Shown here piece after piece: positions 45,556-54,091 of a DNA stretch of 64,000 nt. Source of the stretch: Thiohalomonas denitrificans (GTDB lineage: Bacteria; Pseudomonadota; Gammaproteobacteria; Thiohalomonadales; Thiohalomonadaceae); the NCBI GenBank assembly GCA_020725115.1, contig DYFR01000013.1:23650-87649 (forward strand), read 5' to 3'. Below the pieces are notes generated by a model. It saw only the letters and a list, made by a program, of their open reading frames with translations. It made no database searches and was not told the DNA's origin. A program made the position numbers and the translations under genes. The stretch's first letter is position 1, and each line of letters opens with the position of its first letter.

Positions 45556-48500
45556 CTAGGCCGTCTTCTTCGCCTTACTCCGCCGCAACCGCGACAACAA
45601 CCTCCGCGCCAGCTCCCCGAACAACTCCGTCTGCGTCGGGTGCGGGTGGATGGCCTCGCCGACCTGTTCCAGGGTCATTTCGCCGCTGACCATCATGACG
45701 GCCTCACCGATGAGGGTGTCGGTGTGGTCGGCGAGGAGGTGGACGCCGATGACCTTGTTATTGGCCTTGTCGGCGACGATCTTGATCAGGCCGTGGGTCT
45801 CGCCGGTGATCATGGCCTTGGCGTCTACGCTCATCGGAACCTTGACCTCGGCGGCGTCGATGCCGCGTGCCTTGGCCTGCTCCATGGAGAGGCCGACGAA
45901 GCCGGCTTCGGGGCGGGTGAAGATGACGCCGGAGTCCTTGGCTTCGTCGTAGTGCATGTCTTCGCCGAGGATGGTGGCGGCGGCGACGCGGCCCTGCTGG
46001 CCGGCGGTGTGGGCCAGCATGTAGCCGCCGATGACATCGCCCACGGCGAAGATGTGCGGCACGCTGGTGCGGCAGCGCTTGTCGGCCTTGATGACGCCGT
46101 TCTCGACAGCGACGCCGGCGTTGTCGAGCTTGAGCGGCTCCAGCACCGGGCGCTTGCCGGTGGCCATGATGACGTAGTCGCACTTGTAGCGCTGTTCGCC
46201 CTCGGCGGTTTCATACACCAGGGTCATGGCGCCGGCCTTGCCCTTGATCGCCTTGGTGGCGGCGTTGGTGGCGATGGTCAGGCGCGGGTCGTTCTCCAGC
46301 ACGGCGATGAGGGTCTTGGCGATCTCCGGCTCCACTTCCGCCAGCACGCGCTCATGACGCTCCAGCAGCAGCACCTCGCTGCCGAAGTCCTGGAATATCT
46401 GCGCCATCTCCATGCCGATGGCGCCGCCGCCGACGATGCCGAGGCGCTTCGGCACCTTGGACAGGGACCAGACGGTGTCGGAGGTGAGCACGCCGCCTGT
46501 GCCTACGCCTTCGCGGGCGCCGGGGATCGGCGGCACGAAGGGCGGCGCACCGGTGGCGATGACCGCGCAGCCGAAGGTGATGTGGCGCCCTTCGCTGCCG
46601 TCGCCCAGCGGCGTGCGCTGGTGCGGGTCCTTGCTGTTGCCCGAGGTGTCGACGAAGACGCGATGCTCGGTTTCAAACGAGGCGTAGCCCTGGATGACAT
46701 CGATGCGCACGCCCTTGTCGGTGTTGAGCGCCATCTTGCCGCGCTCTTCCAGCACGTTGCGGCGGTGCTGCTCCAGCTTTTCCCAATCGAGCTTGGCCTT
46801 GTTGGTGCCGACCACGCCGAGCAGTTCGTCGTGGGCGCGATCGCGCATGCGATCGGCGGCGGCGCGCCAGGCCTTGGACGGGATGCAGCCGCGCCACAGG
46901 CATTCGCCGCCGGGGAAGGGGGCGTCGTTGATCATCGCCACCTTGAGGCCGTGACCGGCGAGGTCGCGGGCGCAGTCTTCGCCGCCGGGGCCGCCGCCGA
47001 TGACGACCACGTCGTAATCCCAGTTGCCGTCCGGAATGGCCGGGCCCATCGGGCCCATCCATTCTTCCGGCTGCTCGATCTTCGCCTTCAGGGTGTTGAG
47101 GAACAGCGCCACCTCGGCGCCGTTCACCACACGGTGGTCGGCGGTGATGGTGAGCGGCATGCCCTCGGGGCCGGCGGCGGCGATGGCGAGGATAGCGGCG
47201 GTGCCGGGCGTGGGGATGGCGTCAAAATACGAAACGCCGAGCATGCCCATGTTGGACACCATGAAGGTGGGGTTGGCGTATTCCTCCGGCGCCAGGCGGC
47301 GCTTGCGCGCGCGCTCCAGCAGCCCCTTCCACGCCTCGTGCAACTCCTCCAGCGGACGTGATTCGCAATGGCGCAACACCGGCACCACCAGGCCGCCGCC
47401 GTCGGCGGAGACGGCCATGCCGATGTCCACCTGCTCGCGCTCCACCAGCTTGTCCACCGGCTGGTAGGCCCAGTTGATGCTCGGATGATTCTTGATCGCC
47501 TCGGCGCAGGCCTTGGCGATGGCAACGGTGACCGACACGCCCTTCTTCTTCGCCGCCTTGAGCAGGGTGTCTTGCTTTGCGTTGATGGTGACGCGGAAGG
47601 TGGGCATGGTGAGTGAGGCGGTCATGGAATGGGTGACCGCCTTTTCCATGGCCGTCATCGGGCGGCCATGGCCGGGCACCTGGATCTCCGGCATCACATG
47701 CGCGGGAACGGCCTGGCCGATTTCGGTCGGGCGTTCCACCGGCTGGGCGCGGCGCACGTCGTCGGCGGTGATCTCGCCGTTGGGGCCGCTGCCCTTGAGG
47801 TTGTTCAGGTTGACGTAGAGCGAGGCGGCCAGCTTGCGCGCCAGCGGCGTGGCGGCCTTGTTGGACGGGCGCGGCGCGGGCTTCACACCGGCGGTGGCCG
47901 CCGGCAGCGGCACGGGAACGCTGCCTGCCGCGGTCGCAGGCGCGGCAGCAACTTTCGCGGCTGCGGGCCTGGCGGCCACGGCGGCGGTGTCACTCACCAC
48001 CTGTTCGGCCTGCTCCACCAGATAGGCCATGGGATGGCCGACATGCACGGTGGAATCCACCGCCACCATCGGGCCGGACAAATACCCGTCGCGGAACACC
48101 TCGACATCCATGATCGCCTTGTCGGTTTCCACCGTGGCCACGATGTCGCCGCGGCTGACCTTGTCGCCCGGCTCCTTCTCCCAGCTCACCACCACACCCT
48201 CGGTCATGGTGTCGGAAAGCTGCGGCATCTTGATCACGTGCACGCAACCGGTCGGCTCGCCGGCCCTGGCATCCGGGCCATGTTCGAGATCGACCTTGCG
48301 CGGCAGCTCGCGCGCACTGACCGGCGGCGCCTCGCCGCTCTCGCTGTGGCGCAGCACCAGCTCCGGGGCATCCACCAGATAGCCGATGGCCTCGCCCACG
48401 TGCACGGTGGAATCCACCGCCGCCATCGGGCCGGACAGCCAGCCGTCGCGGAACACCTCGACGTCCATGATCGCCTTGTCGGTTTCCACCGTGGCGACGA

Positions 48501-48609
48501 TATCGCCGCGGCTCACCTTGTCGCCGATCTTTTTCTCCCAGCTCACCACCACGCCTTCGGTCATGGTGTCGGAGAGCTGCGGCATTTTTATGATGTACGG
48601 TTCGGACAT
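45556..48609 (-). CDS. Fused pyruvate dehydrogenase E2-E3 (dihydrolipoamide acetyltransferase-dehydrogenase)
   Basis: One 1017-residue chain carries a complete E2 and a complete E3. E2: two nearly identical lipoyl domains (about residues 5-78 and 125-198, lipoyl Lys in VETDKAIMDV), an Ala/Pro linker, a peripheral-subunit-binding domain (TPLARKLAASLYVNL) and a catalytic domain ending TITADHRVVNGA. The usual DHRxxDG motif has Asn for Asp. E3: FAD site VVIGGGPGGEDCARDL, redox disulphide ECLWRGCIPSK, NAD site GIVGGGAIGMEMA and the His-Glu pair HPHPTQTE. It would transfer acetyl groups to CoA and reoxidise lipoate in one polypeptide. It follows E1-alpha/E1-beta, with an 815-base insertion between. 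Confidence 0.93.
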   Translation of the reverse strand: MSEPYIIKMPQLSDTMTEGVVVSWEKKIGDKVSRGDIVATVETDKAIMDVEVFRDGWLSGPMAAVDSTVHVGEAIGYLVDAPELVLRHSESGEAPPVSARELPRKVDLEHGPDARAGEPTGCVHVIKMPQLSDTMTEGVVVSWEKEPGDKVSRGDIVATVETDKAIMDVEVFRDGYLSGPMVAVDSTVHVGHPMAYLVEQAEQVVSDTAAVAARPAAAKVAAAPATAAGSVPVPLPAATAGVKPAPRPSNKAATPLARKLAASLYVNLNNLKGSGPNGEITADDVRRAQPVERPTEIGQAVPAHVMPEIQVPGHGRPMTAMEKAVTHSMTASLTMPTFRVTINAKQDTLLKAAKKKGVSVTVAIAKACAEAIKNHPSINWAYQPVDKLVEREQVDIGMAVSADGGGLVVPVLRHCESRPLEELHEAWKGLLERARKRRLAPEEYANPTFMVSNMGMLGVSYFDAIPTPGTAAILAIAAAGPEGMPLTITADHRVVNGAEVALFLNTLKAKIEQPEEWMGPMGPAIPDGNWDYDVVVIGGGPGGEDCARDLAGHGLKVAMINDAPFPGGECLWRGCIPSKAWRAAADRMRDRAHDELLGVVGTNKAKLDWEKLEQHRRNVLEERGKMALNTDKGVRIDVIQGYASFETEHRVFVDTSGNSKDPHQRTPLGDGSEGRHITFGCAVIATGAPPFVPPIPGAREGVGTGGVLTSDTVWSLSKVPKRLGIVGGGAIGMEMAQIFQDFGSEVLLLERHERVLAEVEPEIAKTLIAVLENDPRLTIATNAATKAIKGKAGAMTLVYETAEGEQRYKCDYVIMATGKRPVLEPLKLDNAGVAVENGVIKADKRCRTSVPHIFAVGDVIGGYMLAHTAGQQGRVAAATILGEDMHYDEAKDSGVIFTRPEAGFVGLSMEQAKARGIDAAEVKVPMSVDAKAMITGETHGLIKIVADKANNKVIGVHLLADHTDTLIGEAVMMVSGEMTLEQVGEAIHPHPTQTELFGELARRLLSRLRRSKAKKTA

Positions 48610-48691
48610 TTATTCAGTTCCACGTTGCAGTTCTTGGCTATCCCGCTCTCTCAGCGTTAGGGTGAGGACTGTTGAATTCCCAAATTAAGCA

Positions 48692-48855
48692 CCCCCTCAC
48701 CCTGTCCCTCTCCCTGAGGGAGAGGGGACCCTACGTTACAGCTGTCGGCGATCTTCACTCGCTCTTCCAGTCCGGCACACAACTAAAACCCACCCGCACC
48801 ACGTGCTAGCGGCACGTCCCTCCCTCTCCCTCAGGGAGAGGGATGGGGTGAGGGG
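48692..48855. repeat. REP doublet, 3' side of the DUF559 gene
   Basis: A forward REP (CCCCTCACCCTGTCCCTCTC..., 48692-48727) and an inverted one (CCCTCTCCCTCAGGGAGAGG..., 48822-48855) enclose about 95 bases, a REPIN-like arrangement. The inverted copy is read through as the tail PHPIPLPEGEG of the DUF559 frame. Confidence 0.85.
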
Positions 48856-49204
48856 ACTCAATAAGCGCCCTTCGTATCTGTGCCAACACACTCTGCGTTT
48901 CGTTCAGAATTTCGTGATTCCAGAAACGCATTACCCGGTAGCCCATACCATCAAGCCGTAGCGTGCGATCAGCGTCATAATTCCGCTGTACATCGTGTTG
49001 CCCGCCATCTGCCTCGATGATCAGTTTCGCCTCCAAACAAGCGAAATCTACAATGTATGGTTCAATCACCACTTGGCGCCGGAATTTGCAACCCACCATC
49101 TGGCGACCGCGTAGATACCGCCACAACAGTTGCTCCGCATCGGAGGAACGCCTGCGCAAATCCTTTGCGCGCACCAATAGCAATTTATCTGCCATCGTGC
49201 TCAT
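48806..49204 (-). CDS. DUF559 family endonuclease-like protein
   Basis: About 132 residues from MSTMADKLLLVRAKDLRRR; the longer ORF start would translate REP sequence. It shows the DUF559 (Vsr/restriction-like) pattern: SSDAEQLLWRYLRGRQMVGCKFRRQ, IEPYIVDFACLEAKLIIEADGGQH (nuclease acidic residues) and MGYRVMRFWNHEILNE. DUF559 proteins have a PD-(D/E)xK-like fold and unknown target. Its last residues are encoded by a REP. It sits between E1-beta and E2-E3, framed by two REP doublets, as if it had arrived with them. Confidence 0.85.
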   Translation of the reverse strand: MSTMADKLLLVRAKDLRRRSSDAEQLLWRYLRGRQMVGCKFRRQVVIEPYIVDFACLEAKLIIEADGGQHDVQRNYDADRTLRLDGMGYRVMRFWNHEILNETQSVLAQIRRALIESPHPIPLPEGEGGTCR

Positions 49205-49250
49205 CTCCCTGAGCGATTCCCCCTTCAGCACAAAACCTAGGCACGGCCCC

Positions 49251-49343
49251 CCCTCTCCCCCAGGGAGAGGGCTGGGGTGAGGGGTGTTAAATAGCCTCGT
49301 AATCAGGTTCCCCTCACCCTGTCCCTCTCCCTGAGGGAGAGGG
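49251..49343. repeat. REP doublet, 5' side of the DUF559 gene
   Basis: An inverted REP (CCCTCTCCCCCAGGGAGAGG..., 49251-49284) and a forward one (CCCCTCACCCTGTCCCTCTC..., 49310-49343) lie upstream of the DUF559 start. Order around the gene is forward-inverted-gene-inverted-forward, so the two doublets mirror each other. Nothing else identifiable lies between here and the E1-beta stop. Confidence 0.85.
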
Positions 49344-49424
49344 AACCCCGCGCCACATCTACCGGGTAGTCTGCAAGTTCGCGCCATCCCTGTTGCAGCA
49401 ACCGTTCGCGATGTTGCCGGCGCT

Positions 49425-50405
49425 TTATTTACCAAGCATTTTCAGAACGGCGGCAACCACGTCCTTGGCATTGGGGATCGAGGCCTTTTCCAGCGTGTGG
49501 TTGAACGGCGTCGGCACCATCTTCGCAGAGACGCGTACCGGGGCGGCATCCAGTTCGAAGAAGCATTCCTCGTTGATGATCGCCATCACCTCGGCGCCGA
49601 CGCCCACCGGGGCCTCGGCTTCTTCCACGATCACCGCGCGGTGGGTCTTGCTCACCGATTCGCGGATGCCGGCGCGGTCCAGCGGCGCCAGAGAATACAG
49701 ATCGACCACCTCGGCCTCGATGCCGTGCTGTTTGGACAGGATTTCCGCCGCCTGCATCGACCAGTGCACGGAGATGTTGTAGCCGAACAGGGTGACGTCG
49801 CGGCCCTGGCGCGTGACCTCGGAGCCTTCCAGCGGATGGAAGTATTCGCTGTCCGGCACCTCGCCCTTCATGTTGTACATCAGTTCGTGTTCGTTGATGA
49901 ACACCGGGTCGTTGCAGCGCACCGCGCTCTTCAGCATGCCGTAGGCCTGCTTCGGATTGGACGGCGTCACCACGCGCAGGCCGGCGATGCCCATGAACAC
50001 CTTCTCCATGCGCGCCGAATGCTGCGCGCCGAGCTGGTGGGCGGTGCCGCCGGGGGAACGGATCACCACCGGCGCTTCGAGCTGGCCGCCGGACATGTAG
50101 CGCACCTTGGCGGCGGAGTTGAAGATCTGATCCATCGCCAGCCAGGCGAAGTTCACCGACATCAGCTCGATGATCGGGCGCACGCCGAGGAAGGAGGCGC
50201 CGATGCCGAGGCCGGTGAAGCTGTTCTCGGAGATCGGGGTGTCGATGACGCGCTCCGGGCCGTACTTGTCGTACAGGCCCTTGGTGGCCTTGTAGGTGCC
50301 GCCGGCGACGCCGATGTCCTCGCCCATGGCGATCACCAGCGGGTCGCGCGCCATTTCTTCATCGTGGGCGCGACGGATCGCTTCCCAATACATAATCTCG
50401 GCCAT
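49425..50405 (-). CDS. Pyruvate dehydrogenase E1 component, beta subunit
   Basis: The 326-residue protein has the transketolase-like N-domain (MGEDIGVAGGTYKATKGL, IDTPISENSFTGLGIG) and C-terminal domain (VVDLYSLAPLDRAGI, VVEEAEAPVGVGAEV). With E1-alpha it decarboxylates pyruvate and acetylates lipoate. Its ATG follows the E1-alpha stop with no gap (TAAATG). The E2-E3 gene is 815 bases downstream instead of adjacent, because of the DUF559/REP block. Confidence 0.94.
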   Translation of the reverse strand: MAEIMYWEAIRRAHDEEMARDPLVIAMGEDIGVAGGTYKATKGLYDKYGPERVIDTPISENSFTGLGIGASFLGVRPIIELMSVNFAWLAMDQIFNSAAKVRYMSGGQLEAPVVIRSPGGTAHQLGAQHSARMEKVFMGIAGLRVVTPSNPKQAYGMLKSAVRCNDPVFINEHELMYNMKGEVPDSEYFHPLEGSEVTRQGRDVTLFGYNISVHWSMQAAEILSKQHGIEAEVVDLYSLAPLDRAGIRESVSKTHRAVIVEEAEAPVGVGAEVMAIINEECFFELDAAPVRVSAKMVPTPFNHTLEKASIPNAKDVVAAVLKMLGK

Positions 50406-51398
50406 TTAGTGCACGCCTCCCTTCACATACGGATCGTTTTCAGCCAGCACGTATTTCTCCAGTTCCTCGACCTTGGGTTCCGGCGAGTTCTCGGCGTAGG
50501 GAATGATGTCGTTTTCGATCTCGGCGAAGATTTCCTTATCCATGGCCTGATAGTCGTCCAGGGTGATCTCGCCGGCCTCGATCAGGCGATCGCGCAGGAT
50601 GATGATCGGGTCGCGCTTGCCCCACTCCTCCACCTCGTCCTTGGTGCGGTAGGCGCCGGAGTCGGACATGGAGTGGCCGCGATAACGGTAGGTCATCAGT
50701 TCAAGGAAGTACGGCCCCTGGCCGGAGCGCACGAAGTCCACCGCAACCCTGGCGGCGGCGTACACCTGGTCGATATCCTGGCCGTCGGTCTGGTTCGAGG
50801 TGATGCCGTAGGAACAGGCGCGCTTGTACTGCTCGGTCACGGCGGTGGAACGGTGGGTGGCGGTGCCGATGCCGTACAGGTTGTTCTCGCACACGAACAG
50901 CACCGGCAGGTTCCACACGGCGGCCATGTTGAGGGTTTCGTGGAAGGTGCCCTGATTGTTGGCGGCGTCGCCCAGGAAGCAGATGGAGATTTCATCGCCG
51001 CCCTTCATCTTGATGGCCTTGGCCATGCCGGCGGCCAGCGGGAACGGCCCACCCACCAGGGCGTAGCCGCCCATGAAGCGGTGTTCGACGTCGAAGATGT
51101 GCATGGAACCGCCGCGCCCCCTGGAGCAGCCGGTCTCCCTGGCAAACAGTTCGGCCATCACCGCCTTGGGGTCGGTGCCGCACTTGATGGCATGGATATG
51201 GTCGCGGTAGCCGGTGATGACGTAGTCGTGGCCCGGACGGGCCGCCTCCATCACGCCGATGGCGCAGGCCTCCTGGCCGGGGTAGAGATGCAGGAATCCG
51301 CCGATCTTGCGTTCGACGTAGGCCTCGTAGCAACGCTCTTCAAAGCGCCGCGCAAACAGCATTTCGCGCAGGACGCGTTTCTTATCTGCGGCGTTCAT
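50406..51398 (-). CDS. Pyruvate dehydrogenase E1 component, alpha subunit
   Basis: The 330-residue protein binds thiamine diphosphate through GDAANNQGTFHETLN and VCENNLYG (GDG-x-NN type, with Ala for the usual Gly in GDG), and has the phosphorylation-loop region YRYRGHSMSDSGAYR. HLYPGQEACAIGVMEA is typical of heterotetrameric PDH/acetoin-type E1. Acetoin or branched-chain acids cannot be fully ruled out as substrates. It is the first gene of the operon; the promoter is expected in 51399-51675. Confidence 0.93.
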   Translation of the reverse strand: MNAADKKRVLREMLFARRFEERCYEAYVERKIGGFLHLYPGQEACAIGVMEAARPGHDYVITGYRDHIHAIKCGTDPKAVMAELFARETGCSRGRGGSMHIFDVEHRFMGGYALVGGPFPLAAGMAKAIKMKGGDEISICFLGDAANNQGTFHETLNMAAVWNLPVLFVCENNLYGIGTATHRSTAVTEQYKRACSYGITSNQTDGQDIDQVYAAARVAVDFVRSGQGPYFLELMTYRYRGHSMSDSGAYRTKDEVEEWGKRDPIIILRDRLIEAGEITLDDYQAMDKEIFAEIENDIIPYAENSPEPKVEELEKYVLAENDPYVKGGVH

Positions 51399-51675
51399 GA
51401 TGCTCCCTTGTTCTGTTGGTGTTTCTTCAACTATGTCTCCGACAGCGGGTGGCGCCGATACCTGCCGGGACGAAAGCCCGGTATCATCAGCGTTTCACTG
51501 CGGGCGGTCAAGTTGACAATAATGCTGGGAAATCAACAACCTCATGAATTCTAAGTTAAAATCATATTTTTATGGTGTTGATGACCCTGTGCCTGTGGCA
51601 TGAATTAAAGAACCGTAACATCAATATGTTTCCACTCCCTGGAAAATTCCTGTTATTTACCGAACGGACACCCTC

Positions 51676-52125
51676 ATGGAGGAGATGAAGAACATTGCCG
51701 AGCAGTGGCTCAAGGCCTACGCCTATACCGTGGCTACCAACAATATCGAGTCCCACATGGACATGGTATCGCAGCGCCTGCAGGTCCTCGGGATCAGCAG
51801 TGACGGCTTTCTCGAATACCGCGAATGGGCCAAGCGGCGGCGTAACGATATGGAAAAACGGCGCCTGCTGCGCGTCACCTATCACAACCTGATTATGGGG
51901 ACGTGCAGCCGGGATCGCATGCGATTTACCGTGGAAGAGACCATCAAGAGTACCCAGGGTGAAACCTACTCACTGAACAAGGAAATCGTGCTGAGCCTGG
52001 AAAAGGATGGCAAATGGCGCGAAGTGGAGGAACATATCCACAAGGTGCGCCTGCTGCCCCCCGTCGAACACGGCCTGCATCACACCTCACCCCCAACCCC
52101 AACCGGGCCGGACAAATCCGGATGA
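51676..52125 (+). CDS. Hypothetical protein, possible NTF2-like fold
   Basis: A 149-residue soluble protein starting MEEMKNIAEQWLKAYAYTV. A helical first third and a beta-rich second half (RVTYHNLIMGTCSRDRMRFTVEETI, LNKEIVLSLEKDGKWREVEEHIH) suggest an NTF2/SnoaL-like cone, a guess from pattern alone. The tail after PPVEHGLHH is low-complexity. It ends four bases before fumC, so it is probably co-transcribed with it. Confidence 0.6.
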   Translation: MEEMKNIAEQWLKAYAYTVATNNIESHMDMVSQRLQVLGISSDGFLEYREWAKRRRNDMEKRRLLRVTYHNLIMGTCSRDRMRFTVEETIKSTQGETYSLNKEIVLSLEKDGKWREVEEHIHKVRLLPPVEHGLHHTSPPTPTGPDKSG

Positions 52126-52129
52126 AATC

Positions 52130-53512
<1,383 letters not shown>

Positions 53513-54040
53513 AGGAAGAACAAAATAGAACGCCGAAACAAGCTTTAACCACGGGGCACACGGGGTGACTGATCGATGAGCAGTTGTTTCCTGTGTTCCC
53601 CGTGTCCGCGGTTAACCCCCATCGATCTCGCCAAGAACGCCAAGCGCGCCAAGAAACCCCATAAGCAATTTCTTTCTTGGCGTACTTGGCGTTCTTGGCG
53701 AGAGAAAAGCTCTTCTCGTGAACAAAATGAACCGCAGGGACATGGGGGTAACTGATTGACAAGCAACCTGTTCCCCCGTGTTCCCCGTGCCCCCGTGGTT
53801 AACTGATTTTCAGACGTCAGACATGTAGGGGGATAAGCGCAGCACATCCACCGACTCCCCGCGCTATGGTGGATGCGCTGCGCTTATCCCCCTACGCCTA
53901 GAAACAAATTTAACCCATTGCTTTCGCCAAGAACGCCAAGCGCGCCAAGAAACCCCATAAACAATTTCTTTCTTGGCGTTCTTGGCGAGAGAACGTTTTT
54001 TCAGCCAATCCGACCGTCACATCTGGCGGGTGATAAAACA
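53513..54040. repeat. Cluster of four nested repeat families after fumC
   Basis: No gene lies here. 53545-53620 and 53726-53810 are inverted copies with CCACGGGGCACACGGGG and CGTGTTCCCCGTGCCCCCGT. 53622-53712 is a CTCGCCAAGAACGCCAAG hairpin between them. 53825-53895 is a hairpin of two 28-base arms GTAGGGGGATAAGCGCAGC.../...GCTGCGCTTATCCCCCTAC (27 of 28 pair). 53922-53992 is another CGCCAAGAACGCCAAG hairpin. Confidence 0.85.
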
Positions 54041-54079
54041 AAACGGCCCGCACCTTCCGGTGACGGGCCGTTTGCTTTT
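54041..54079. terminator. Terminator between fumC and the 54-55 kb gene
   Basis: Stem AAACGGCCCG-CACC...GGTG-A-CGGGCCGTTT with GCTTTTA after it on the plus strand. It lies just after the stop of the minus-strand gene and also blocks rightward transcripts. Confidence 0.7.
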
Positions 54080-54091
54080 ACGCGGGGCGTT

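Noticed and set aside
48600-49350. Arrays of short repeats considered as a CRISPR.
   Set aside because: The repeats are palindromic REPs in alternating orientation with irregular spacing and no cas genes.
51512-51517. Perfect TTGACA as a -35 box for the 51676 gene.
   Set aside because: No acceptable -10 hexamer at 16-18 bases downstream.
49497-51554. 685-residue plus-strand ORF opposite the E1 genes.
   Set aside because: Shadow frame across two clear minus-strand genes.
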